Numbered from the stretch's first letter, positions 1 to 5,364 are shown. The stretch: 6,264 nt of DNA from Clostridium sp. (GCA_023666975.1 JAMPAW010000187.1:1-6264); one strand, 5' to 3'. Numbers and translations: made by a program. Notes: a model not told the origin generated them from the sequence alone.

Positions 1-23
1 AAGGTGGAAAAGAGAGGTGTTTT

Positions 24-263
24 ATGGAAGAACAGGATTATGGGTATATAAAGATCAAGCTGGCGGAGCTGATTGAGAAAAGGGGAATCAGCAAAAATAA
101 GCTGGCACACAGGGCAGAAATGCAGAGGACACAGATCAACCAATACTGCAGCAATGAGATTACAAGATTAGATACGGCTGTGCTTGCAAGAATCTGCACT
201 GCCTTGAACTGCCGGATAGAAGATGTTCTGGAATTTGTGCCAGCAGAGGAAAAGGACGAGTGA
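24..263 (+). CDS. Cro/C1-type (XRE family) HTH transcriptional regulator
   Basis: This 79-residue protein is essentially one helix-turn-helix domain of the lambda-repressor type. The first helix is near residues 9-20 (IKIKLAELIEKR). The HTH pair follows: SKNKLAHRAEM (23-33) as the positioning helix and QRTQINQYCSN (34-44) as the recognition helix. The helix VLARICTALNCRIEDVLEF (53-71) completes the five-helix fold. In the family, 'A.iC.aLnc...dll.f' is the typical C-terminal half. The start has GAGAGGTG at 12-19 just upstream, and no other in-frame Met is better placed. It is expected to be a cytoplasmic operator-binding repressor or activator controlling the element. No sensor, protease or dimerisation domain is present, so it is a minimal regulator. 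Which site it binds is not shown; the repeated motifs upstream of 5460 or the 14-bp repeats near 650 and 827 are possible targets (inference). Confidence 0.9.
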   Translation: MEEQDYGYIKIKLAELIEKRGISKNKLAHRAEMQRTQINQYCSNEITRLDTAVLARICTALNCRIEDVLEFVPAEEKDE

Positions 264-276
264 TTTATTACTGTGA

Positions 277-285
277 TGCTATAAT
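277..285 (+). promoter_or_regulatory. Candidate extended -10 promoter (TGCTATAAT)
   Basis: A perfect TATAAT hexamer at 280-285 is preceded by TGC, giving an extended -10 element. It sits just after the XRE gene. No good -35 hexamer lies 17 bases upstream, which an extended -10 can tolerate. It could drive the excisionase-like gene at 431 with a leader of about 140 nt that is unusually U-rich (326-360). Confidence 0.4.
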
Positions 286-430
286 TTGGTTTTCTTCTTA
301 AATAAGCAATAGTCAGGATCATCCGTTGATTTTTTGTTGTTTCTGTTATTTTTTTCTACTTTCATTTATTGGAAAATTTACATGAATAACATGGAAATAA
401 AGAATAAATGAAAACGGAGGATAATAAAAA

Positions 431-613
431 ATGCTTATGGGAACAGACGAAAACGAATTACTGACAGTAGAACAGCTTTGTGAACGCTTATTTATTTCCT
501 CTACCACTGCATATAAATTATTACAGTCAGGAGAGATAAAAGCGTTTAAAATTGGAACTTGGAAAATTCCTGTGAAGAGTGTGCATGAATATATCCAAAG
601 GAAATGCAAATAG
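431..613 (+). CDS. Excisionase-like winged-helix DNA-binding protein
   Basis: A 60-residue single-domain protein of the MerR-like/excisionase HTH_17 type. LLTVEQLCERLFISSTTAYKLLQSGEIKAFKIG (10-42) is the hallmark helix-turn-helix: the first helix contains VEQLCERL, and the second, STTAYKLLQSG, enters the DNA groove. GTWKIPVKSVHEYI (42-55) is the wing and closing helix, matching the family pattern 'G..wri....l..yi'. AACGGAGG at 413-420 with ten bases of spacing supports Met1; the second Met at 437 is further from it. Family members include Xis proteins that bend DNA in excision and small regulators with no recombination role. No integrase is in the window, so a regulator of the downstream block is equally possible. 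It ends 124 bases before a terminator at 738. Confidence 0.85.
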   Translation: MLMGTDENELLTVEQLCERLFISSTTAYKLLQSGEIKAFKIGTWKIPVKSVHEYIQRKCK

Positions 614-649
614 GCTCTTTGTAGGGAGGATGGATAAATAAATTATGTC

Positions 650-663
650 AATCGTATATTATA
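650..663 (+). repeat. 14-bp direct repeat, copy 1 (AATCGTATATTATA)
   Basis: This is identical to 827-840. Both copies are preceded by TCA and followed within a few bases by a GTG-containing stretch. The AT-rich TATATTATA core could serve as a -10 region or as a regulator site for two separate transcripts. Confidence 0.7.
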
Positions 664-737
664 TTAGTGCATGACCGGGGAATTACCTCGAAACCGCTCT
701 GCGGAACATAGAGGAACGTAGAAAAGGATTGGAACTG

Positions 738-767
738 CCGTAGGCTTGACTGCCTACGGTATTTTTT
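738..767 (+). terminator. Rho-independent terminator
   Basis: A perfect 8-bp stem, CCGTAGGC (738-745) with GCCTACGG (752-759), has a six-base loop. A G-U pair extends it at the base, and TATTTTTTG follows with six consecutive T. It would end transcription from the HTH block, or a small RNA, before the DUF932 leader. Confidence 0.85.
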
Positions 768-799
768 GTCCTGAAAAACTTTAATCTTACAGGGCGATA

Positions 800-829
800 T
801 TGTAAAAAGCAAAAGCAGCTTTTCATAAT
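800..829 (+). promoter_or_regulatory. Candidate promoter for DUF932 (TTGTAA-N18-CATAAT)
   Basis: This is the best-spaced sigma-A-like pair between the terminator at 767 and the DUF932 gene. The -10 is directly adjacent to the second 14-bp repeat, so a protein bound to the repeat would be expected to affect initiation. The match is moderate and the assignment is an inference. Confidence 0.3.
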
Positions 830-840
830 CGTATATTATA
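827..840 (+). repeat. 14-bp direct repeat, copy 2 (AATCGTATATTATA)
   Basis: Exact second copy of 650-663, placed downstream of the terminator and upstream of DUF932. A TTGTAA at 800-805 and CATAAT at 824-829 (18-base spacing) overlap its left edge as a possible promoter. Confidence 0.7.
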
Positions 841-932
841 ACTGTGAAGCAAAGTGGAAAATGAATATTTCATGTGGATTTGGAAAGATGCAGCAATCTT
901 CGTCTGTGCCTGTAATGGGAAGGAGGTAAAAA

Positions 933-959
933 ATGAATCTGTATGAAACAGGAGGTTAG
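933..959 (+). CDS. Putative 8-residue leader peptide
   Basis: The ORF encodes MNLYETGG and stops. It is preceded by a full AGGAGG at 921-926 with six bases of spacing, as good a ribosome binding site as any gene in the window. Its last codons, GGA GGT, form the Shine-Dalgarno site of the next micro-ORF. A role in translational coupling or attenuation is possible, but no regulatory codon run is visible. It may be chance. Confidence 0.3.
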   Translation: MNLYETGG

Positions 960-964
960 AAAAG

Positions 965-1009
965 GTGGAACTATTGCAACTGTTCAAGAATCACAAATTA
1001 AAATTTTAA
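965..1009 (+). CDS. Putative 14-residue leader peptide (GTG start)
   Basis: Starting at GTG, the ORF encodes MELLQLFKNHKLKF. AGGAGG at 950-955 lies nine bases upstream, inside the previous micro-ORF. It ends 20 bases before the DUF932 start codon. It may prime ribosomes for DUF932 or may be non-functional. Confidence 0.25.
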   Translation: MELLQLFKNHKLKF

Positions 1010-1029
1010 GAGAAAAGGAGAAATGAACT

Positions 1030-1962
1030 ATGGCAGCAAGTGTAGAAACAATGTTTAGCGTAAGGGAAAAACCGTGGCATGGACTGGGGGCTATCGTTAT
1101 GGAAGCTCCGACATCAGCGGATGCACTCCGGCTGGCGGGGCTGGATTGGAATGTAGTACAGGAGCCGATCTATACGGACTTTAACGAGCCGATAGAGGGG
1201 TACAAGGCGAATGTGCGGGATTCTGACAGAAAGGTACTCGGCGTGGTATCTGACCGCTACAAAGTGGTGCAGAATACGGATGCGTTCAGCTTTACGGATG
1301 AACTGCTTGGAAAGGGTGTACGATATGAAACAGCCGGATCACTGCAGGAGGGCAAAAAGGTCTGGCTGCTTGCTAGGCTTCCGAGGGAGTACATTATTGC
1401 AGGGGAAAGAATCAGCCCGTATCTGGTATTCAGCAATACACATGACGGCTCCGGTTCGGTAAAGGTAGCTATCACTCCGGTAAGGGTGGTGTGTAACAAT
1501 ACCCTCAATCTGGCATTAAACACAGCAAAGAGAAGTTTCAGTATGATCCACACAGGCAACATTCAGGACAAGATACAGGAGGCGAAAGATACGCTTTTCA
1601 TGGCAGAGGAATATATGGACTGCCTCGGTATCGAGTTTGAGCAGCTCCGCAGACAGAAAATGACGGACGAGCAAGTGAAAGAATATATTGAGCTGCTCCT
1701 GCCAATGGAGAAAGAGCCTACGGACATTCAGCGCAAGAATATTATCCGGCTCCGTAAAGATATGGAGAAGCGTTATTATGATGCGCCTGACCTGCAGAAA
1801 GTAGGCAGCAATGCGTACCGCTTCATCAATGCGGTATCAGACTTTGCGACACACAGCAATCCGCTCCGCAGGACGGCGAATTACAATGAAAATCTGTTCA
1901 GCCGCACCGTTGACGGTAATCCGCTTATCGACAAGGCATACCAGCTTGTAAAGGCTGCTTAA
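1030..1962 (+). CDS. DUF932 family phage/plasmid-like protein
   Basis: A 310-residue protein that I recognise as a DUF932 (TIGR03299-like) protein, common on phages, plasmids and conjugative elements and without a proven biochemical role. Typical features are PWHGLG near the N-terminus (15-20), SDRYKVVQNTDAF (74-86), a central strand-rich block with SNTHDGSGSVKVAITPVRVVCNNT split over 135-158, and an alpha-helical C-terminal half with KEPTDIQRKNI. Length is normal for the family. The protein has no signal peptide or membrane segment, so it should be cytoplasmic. The start at 1030 has AAGGAG (1015-1020) nine bases upstream; ATG at 1023 is out of frame. It precedes a recombination operon, which is a recurrent kind of setting for the family, suggesting a role in element replication or recombination (inference). 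It ends VKAA, sharing an Ala-Ala tail with the next four proteins. Confidence 0.9.
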   Translation: MAASVETMFSVREKPWHGLGAIVMEAPTSADALRLAGLDWNVVQEPIYTDFNEPIEGYKANVRDSDRKVLGVVSDRYKVVQNTDAFSFTDELLGKGVRYETAGSLQEGKKVWLLARLPREYIIAGERISPYLVFSNTHDGSGSVKVAITPVRVVCNNTLNLALNTAKRSFSMIHTGNIQDKIQEAKDTLFMAEEYMDCLGIEFEQLRRQKMTDEQVKEYIELLLPMEKEPTDIQRKNIIRLRKDMEKRYYDAPDLQKVGSNAYRFINAVSDFATHSNPLRRTANYNENLFSRTVDGNPLIDKAYQLVKAA

Positions 1963-2014
1963 AACTGCCCCGGTAGGCTTTGGATAATTTTAAATGAGGG
2001 AGGTGGTGTCTGCT

Positions 2015-2059
2015 ATGGATAATGGGGCTTTCCATTTTAGGTTTTCTGCCGGAGGGTAA
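2015..2059 (+). CDS. Putative 14-residue peptide
   Basis: The ORF encodes MDNGAFHFRFSAGG. GAGGGAGG at 1996-2003 lies 11 bases upstream. Its stop codon TAA shares one base with the ATG of the following 33-residue ORF (TAATG). I recognise no family, and it could be a leader peptide or chance. Confidence 0.25.
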   Translation: MDNGAFHFRFSAGG

Positions 2060-2160
2060 TGTGTATATTTAGGATTCAAAATTATTCTTTTGGTCTTATG
2101 GTCACAGGCAGGGAAATTGTATATCACGAAACGGAGTCCGAAGATATATGTATGCTTTAA
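2059..2160 (+). CDS. Putative 33-residue small protein, unknown
   Basis: It begins MCIFRIQNYSFGLMVTGRE and ends with an acidic, soluble-looking segment (YHETESEDICML). Its start overlaps the preceding micro-ORF stop by one base, with GGAGGG at 2051-2056 close by, an arrangement typical of translational coupling. A different frame continues open from 2148 (MYALKQNILDWKAFAG...) into the terminator, so a frameshifted remnant of a longer small gene is another reading. No family is recognised. Confidence 0.3.
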   Translation: MCIFRIQNYSFGLMVTGREIVYHETESEDICML

Positions 2161-2220
2161 AGCAGAATATCTTAGACTGGAAAGCATTTGCAGGCAGTAA
2201 AGAAATGAAGCATAACAGAA

Positions 2221-2269
2221 AATGGGGATGGTCGGGATTATTATAATCCTAGCCATCCCCATTATTTTT
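2221..2269 (+). terminator. Strong rho-independent terminator / possible attenuator of the recombination operon
   Basis: A perfect 11-bp outer stem, AATGGGGATGG (2221-2231) with CCATCCCCATT (2253-2263), is crowned by an inner stem, GGGATTA (2234-2240) with TAATCCT (2244-2250), with a three-base loop. ATTTTTG follows (five T, 2265-2269). It ends 25 bases before the ATG at 2295, leaving little room for a separate promoter downstream. A perfect TATAAT (2242-2247) lies inside the hairpin but has no clear -35. Confidence 0.85.
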
Positions 2270-2294
2270 GTCTTTGTAGGAAAGGAGATTTATC

Positions 2295-3224
2295 ATGTTT
2301 GAGAAAATATCGTTAGCAGGAGTCGATAATCTGGAATGGCTGCGTTTAAGGAAGTCAGGTATTGGCGGTTCGGATGCCGGGGCTATCTGCGGTGTAAACC
2401 CTTACAGCAGCGCCATGAAGGTATTTCAGGACAAGACGAGTGAGGAAGTGGAGGAACAGGACAATGAGGCTATCCGCATTGGTCACGATCTGGAAGATTA
2501 TGTTGCACAGCGTTTTACGGAGGCTACCGGATTAAAGGTCAGGAAGTCCAATTTCATGTACCGGAGTACGGAGCATCCGTTTATGATTGCAGATGTTGAC
2601 CGTCTGGTAGTGGGTGAGGATGCAGGGCTGGAATGTAAGACGGCGAGTGCCTATAATGCGGGCAAGTGGGCAGATGGGAATATCCCGCTCCACTATGTTA
2701 TGCAGTGCTATCATTACATGGCGGTTACGGGAAAGCGTACATGGTATATTGCGGCGGTTATCTTAGGCAGGGAATTTACGTTCCGCAGATTGGAGTGGGA
2801 TGATGAACTGATAAGCCGCCTGACAGCCATAGAAGACGATTTCTGGAATAACCATGTGGTGAAAGGCATTATCCCGCCGCCGGATGGAAGCAAAGCCTGT
2901 GATGAAGTGATTGAACAGTATTTCCATACCGCAAAAAAGGCAAGTGCGATTAAACTTGTCGGGTTTGATGAAAAGTTAAGCAGACGTGAGGAAATACTTG
3001 CCTTTATCGCAGAATTGCAGGAGGAACAGAAGCAGATTGAGCAGGAAGTGAAGCTGTTCATGGGTGACAATCAGTATGCTACCAGCGAACATTACCGTGT
3101 ATCATGGGGCAATATAGATTCAATCAGGCTTGACTCACAGCGCATCAAGGCAGAAAAGCCGGAGATTTATGCGGATTACGGAAAGCCTTCCCATTACAGG
3201 CGGTTTGAGGTAAAAGCGGCATAG
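2295..3224 (+). CDS. YqaJ-type viral recombinase (lambda-exonuclease-fold nuclease)
   Basis: This 309-residue protein matches the YqaJ / phage-related endonuclease family of the PD-(D/E)XK superfamily, which processively degrades one strand of double-stranded DNA from an end. Visible motifs in order are GIGGSDAGAICGVNPY (22-37), the family's N-terminal signature; RIGHDLEDYVAQRF (61-74) with conserved E67; ADVDRLV (99-105) with D102 as probable metal ligand; GLECKT (111-116) with the E113-x-K115 catalytic pair; and QCYHYMAVTG (137-146) with Q137. All core residues are present, so an active enzyme is expected. The C-terminal third (about 225-270) is helical and charged. The start is supported by AAAGGAG (2281-2287) seven bases upstream. 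The stop codon overlaps the ribosome binding site of the next gene. Two genes downstream lies a Rad52-like annealing protein, its expected partner. It ends VKAA. Confidence 0.92.
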   Translation: MFEKISLAGVDNLEWLRLRKSGIGGSDAGAICGVNPYSSAMKVFQDKTSEEVEEQDNEAIRIGHDLEDYVAQRFTEATGLKVRKSNFMYRSTEHPFMIADVDRLVVGEDAGLECKTASAYNAGKWADGNIPLHYVMQCYHYMAVTGKRTWYIAAVILGREFTFRRLEWDDELISRLTAIEDDFWNNHVVKGIIPPPDGSKACDEVIEQYFHTAKKASAIKLVGFDEKLSRREEILAFIAELQEEQKQIEQEVKLFMGDNQYATSEHYRVSWGNIDSIRLDSQRIKAEKPEIYADYGKPSHYRRFEVKAA

Positions 3225-3228
3225 GAGG
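3212..3228 (+). repeat. 17-bp gene-junction repeat, copy 1
   Basis: AAAAGCGGCATAGGAGG spans the last codons (Lys-Ala-Ala), the stop and the downstream Shine-Dalgarno site of the yqaJ-type gene. It is identical to 4328-4344 at the end of the annealing-protein gene. Confidence 0.8.
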
Positions 3229-3235
3229 CGGTTAT

Positions 3236-3610
3236 ATGGATGTAAAAGAATTAAGGGATTTGTTGTCAAAGAGGCTGTATATTGAACTACAACTTTTTAA
3301 GGATTCCAAGCTCCGGCAGGAAAGGGAAGAAGTTTTTAAGGATTCTTATAAAATAGAAATCTATGTGAATCTGTATGAAATCTTTGCGGTACATATTGAC
3401 AATCTGCAGGAGGATACCATACGGAGGCTTTTGAGCCTTAAATTTGGAATACTGGAATTTATCTATCAGGAATGGCTGAAAAGGGAGGACAGTTTCTATG
3501 AAGAATTAAGGGCTTATGCGTGTGGCGAGCTGGAAACTATTTCAGAATTGGGAAGTCTGGATTATGGAAAGGAGAACGGCGATGGAACAGAGTTTAATCA
3601 GGCTGCTTAA
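3236..3610 (+). CDS. Small helical protein, DUF3848-like
   Basis: A 124-residue, strongly alpha-helical and charged protein without cysteine-cluster, nuclease or HTH motifs. The layout resembles DUF3848 proteins of Clostridia: an N-terminal helix with 'L..LL..RLY.E...F' (6-21), a middle block YKIEIYVNLYEIF (38-50), a segment with LLSLKFGILEFIY (65-77), then QEWLKREDSFYEELR (78-92). I place it there with moderate confidence and the family has no known function. AGGAGG at 3223-3228 overlaps the yqaJ-type stop and gives seven bases of spacing. The C-terminus overlaps the annealing-protein gene by 29 bases, implying translational coupling. Its position between exonuclease and annealing protein suggests an accessory or bridging role (inference). 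It ends NQAA. Confidence 0.8.
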   Translation: MDVKELRDLLSKRLYIELQLFKDSKLRQEREEVFKDSYKIEIYVNLYEIFAVHIDNLQEDTIRRLLSLKFGILEFIYQEWLKREDSFYEELRAYACGELETISELGSLDYGKENGDGTEFNQAA

Positions 3611-4340
3611 AGCAAATGAGATTGAGTGCCGGATAGCGACTATCAATGAAAAAGGGCTGAGTTTGCTGCTTTACAAAGATGCAAGGGTGGATCAGCGCAT
3701 CCTTGATGAAACTTTCGGGGCTTTCGGCTGGAAACGGAGCCATCAGTGCATAGACGGGAATCTGTACTGCACTGTGGAAATCTTTGATAAGGAGTCCGGG
3801 GAATGGGTGGCAAAGCAGGACGTTGGAACAACCGGATATACGGAGAAAGAAAAATCCCAAGCCTCGGACAGCTTTAAGAGAGCCTGTTTTAACTGGGGGA
3901 TTGGTCGTGAACTGTATTCTGCGCCGTTTATCTGGGTTCCGGCTGGTAAAGCGGCAATCCAGAGCAAGGATAATAAGTTTTACTGTTATGACCGTTTTTC
4001 CGTAAAGTCTATTGCGTATAATGAGGACAGGGAAATTTCTGCCCTTGTGGTTGAGAATGACAAGGGGCAGGCGGTATATGAACTGAAAGCAAAAGGAACT
4101 GCCGGAAACAGTAAGGGAAAACAGGCTTCAAAAGCGGCACAGCCGCAGAAAGAGTCGCAGGAAAACACCATTTCCAAAGACCAAATGACTTCCTTACAGG
4201 CAGAACTTAACAGAACGGGCGTAGCAATGGAGGCAGTTCAGAAACGGTATAAGATACAGGAGCCGGAGGCTATGAGCGAGGAACTCTATAACAAAGTGAT
4301 GCTTGCTTTATCAAGGACAAAATCCGCAAAAGCGGCATAG
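3582..4340 (+). CDS. Rad52/22-family single-strand annealing protein
   Basis: A 252-residue protein with the Rad52/22-like annealing domain seen in phage and mobile-element recombinases. Key segments are RILDETFGAFGWKRSHQCI (39-57), GNLYCTVEIFD (59-69), GEWVAKQDVGTTGYTEKEK (73-91) and SDSFKRACFNWGIGRELYSAP (95-115). The last corresponds to the 'S.A...A.KRA...fGlG..LY' signature of Rad52-like folds. A low-complexity linker rich in K, Q, S and A (about 170-195) leads to a small helical C-terminal domain (197-246, ISKDQMTSLQAELNRTGV...), of the type that often binds SSB in such proteins. I chose ATG 3582 because AAAGGAG (3568-3574) is seven bases upstream. An in-frame ATG at 3516 would add 22 unrelated residues and lacks a good site. 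It would anneal strands exposed by the upstream exonuclease. It ends SAKAA. Confidence 0.85.
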   Translation: MEQSLIRLLKANEIECRIATINEKGLSLLLYKDARVDQRILDETFGAFGWKRSHQCIDGNLYCTVEIFDKESGEWVAKQDVGTTGYTEKEKSQASDSFKRACFNWGIGRELYSAPFIWVPAGKAAIQSKDNKFYCYDRFSVKSIAYNEDREISALVVENDKGQAVYELKAKGTAGNSKGKQASKAAQPQKESQENTISKDQMTSLQAELNRTGVAMEAVQKRYKIQEPEAMSEELYNKVMLALSRTKSAKAA

Positions 4341-4344
4341 GAGG
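4328..4344 (+). repeat. 17-bp gene-junction repeat, copy 2
   Basis: Exact copy of 3212-3228, again covering Lys-Ala-Ala-stop and the next ribosome binding site, here before the DUF5688 gene. Confidence 0.8.
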
Positions 4345-4357
4345 GATAGATATAATT

Positions 4358-5251
4358 ATGAAACTGGAAGAATTTGCAAAAGCTGTCTTAATGATAGTAA
4401 GGGAGAAAGCGGACGGAGCTTTCAGTGCGTGGATAACCACGAATATGAAAAACAATGGCGTTAAGCTGACAGGAATTTCCGCTAACAGCAAGGATGGCAA
4501 CAGCGGACTTTGTATAGCTCTGAATGACTATTACAGGGCATACAGGCATGGGCATATGGGGATAGAGGAAGCTGCGGAAAGTGTCTATCTGGGGATCATG
4601 GAACACAGAGATGACCTGAGAGATGTCAGTGTGGCGGACTTTCTGCAGTGGGATGTAATCAAGCATTATATTTATGCAAAGCTGATAAATGCTGATATGA
4701 ACAGGGAGATTCTTGGGATGATACCGCACAGGCATTTTTTAGATTTGGCGGTGGTCTACTACATAAAAGTTGAAGGAGCAGCCGGAAATGGAGGAATGGC
4801 ATCCATCCTGATCCAGAATAATTACATGGAGATGTGGGGGCAGAGTGAAGAAAGCATTTACCAGACAGCGGTTGTCAATATGCGTCTGGATGGGGAACCG
4901 ATCTTTCAGGATATGGAGGCATTGATTCAGGGAGTCGTGCCTTTGATTGATGAAGAAGCAGAAGTAAAGATGTATGTCCTTACGAATAAGGGCAGGACTT
5001 TTGGGGCAGTGGAAATTCTGGATGGAAATATATTACAGGGAATTAGTGAAAAACTTGCTGATGATTTTATTGTGCTTCCAAGCTCGGTACATGAAACCAT
5101 CATCATTCCGTCAAACAAAGCCCCGGAATATTCAGAACTGGCAGATATGGTGTGTGCGGTAAATGCAACTCAGGTAGATGCGGAAGAACGCTTATCGGAT
5201 CATGTTTACAGATATGACAGAAATGAGGGCATACTAAAAATGGCAGCGTGA
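4358..5251 (+). CDS. DUF5688 family protein
   Basis: A 297-residue protein I recognise as DUF5688, a family abundant on Lachnospiraceae mobile elements and without known function. Family hallmarks are MKLEEFAKAV at the start, KNNGVKLTGI (31-40), a helical block with KLINADMNREIL (108-119) and PHRHFLDLAVVYY (123-135), DDFIVLPSSVHE (235-246), and the C-terminal VNATQVDAEERLSDHVYRYDR region (268-288). Length is full. It has no signal peptide or membrane helix. AGGAGGG at 4339-4345, overlapping the preceding stop, is 12 bases from the ATG, slightly long. It is the last gene of the recombination operon, followed by a terminator at 5294-5320. The protein ends KMAA, completing the run of Ala-Ala tails. 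Co-transcription suggests a role in the same DNA-processing or element-maintenance programme (inference). Confidence 0.88.
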   Translation: MKLEEFAKAVLMIVREKADGAFSAWITTNMKNNGVKLTGISANSKDGNSGLCIALNDYYRAYRHGHMGIEEAAESVYLGIMEHRDDLRDVSVADFLQWDVIKHYIYAKLINADMNREILGMIPHRHFLDLAVVYYIKVEGAAGNGGMASILIQNNYMEMWGQSEESIYQTAVVNMRLDGEPIFQDMEALIQGVVPLIDEEAEVKMYVLTNKGRTFGAVEILDGNILQGISEKLADDFIVLPSSVHETIIIPSNKAPEYSELADMVCAVNATQVDAEERLSDHVYRYDRNEGILKMAA

Positions 5252-5272
5252 TATTCAGGCTTGTCATAGGTG

Positions 5273-5320
5273 GGAAAGTCGGACTGAGAAAAGTCCGGCT
5301 TTTCTGCCGGAATATTTTTT
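5273..5320 (+). terminator. Terminator with an overlapping alternative hairpin
   Basis: The terminator proper is TCCGGC (5294-5299) with GCCGGA (5306-5311), a six-base loop, and ATATTTTTT ending in six T (5315-5320). The 5' arm of this stem is also the 3' arm of a longer hairpin, 5273-5285 with 5292-5304 (core AGTCGGACT with AGTCCGGCT), which cannot form at the same time. It closes the DUF932-to-DUF5688 block; the overlap could allow regulated read-through into 5460. Confidence 0.75.
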
Positions 5321-5328
5321 CAGATGGT

Positions 5329-5340
5329 GGTAAATCTGAC
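5329..5340 (+). repeat. 12-bp motif copy 1, GGTAAATCTGAC
   Basis: First and most distant of four copies of GGTAAATYTRAC between 5329 and 5428. It lies just after the terminator. Confidence 0.7.
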
Positions 5341-5364
5341 CTTTCCGAAAAAAGTGGAAAAGTC

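Larger units (their letters stand above)
645..767 (+). ncRNA. Possible small structured RNA ending at an intrinsic terminator
   Basis: After the first 14-bp repeat there are two small hairpins, CGGGG(AAUUA)CCUCG at 676-690 (one G-U pair) and CCGC(UCU)GCGG at 694-704, followed by a purine-rich linker and the terminator. I do not recognise it as a named riboswitch or RNA family. It may simply be a 3' UTR. The call rests only on compact folding potential between a possible promoter repeat and a terminator. Confidence 0.25.
614..1029. other. 416-base leader / intergenic region with repeat, terminator and micro-ORFs
   Basis: No conventional gene is seen here. The region holds two copies of a 14-bp direct repeat (650-663 and 827-840), a short hairpin-rich stretch (676-704), an intrinsic terminator (738-767), and several micro-ORFs with Shine-Dalgarno sites running up to the DUF932 start. 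The left part (about 645-767) could be a terminated small RNA or the 3' tail of the HTH transcript. The right part (about 840-1029) is probably the leader of the DUF932 mRNA. Confidence 0.5.
1963..2294. other. 332-base intergenic / leader region before yqaJ-type gene
   Basis: There is no conventional gene. The region holds two overlapping micro-ORFs (2015-2160), a possible small hairpin (GTATATC 2119-2125 with GATATAT 2143-2149, inner CGG/CCG), and the strong hairpin with a T-run at 2221-2269. An antisense open frame (2262 to 1990) has no ribosome binding site and starts within the terminator. The stretch may be a long 3' UTR of DUF932, a leader of the recombination operon, or a decayed gene. 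Confidence 0.5.

Noticed and set aside
346..609. Antisense open frame opposite the excisionase-like gene
   Set aside because: It is the complement of a well-supported HTH gene, with no ribosome binding site or recognisable product.
650..840. 14-bp repeats as attachment sites or a CRISPR-like array
   Set aside because: There are only two copies, the intervening DNA contains only a terminator and leader sequence, and no recombinase or cas gene is present.
2153..2164. Perfect 12-bp palindrome TGCTTTAAAGCA
   Set aside because: One or two perfect 12-bp palindromes are expected by chance in a window of this size, and no promoter is tied to it.
1990..2262. Antisense open frame of 90 codons
   Set aside because: It starts inside the terminator stem, has no ribosome binding site, and its hydrophobic composition is what the complement of AT-rich leader DNA gives.
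3516..3581. Longer N-terminus for the annealing protein from ATG 3516
   Set aside because: The extra 22 residues overlap the previous gene, have no good ribosome binding site and do not look like the family; ATG 3582 has AAAGGAG at ideal spacing.
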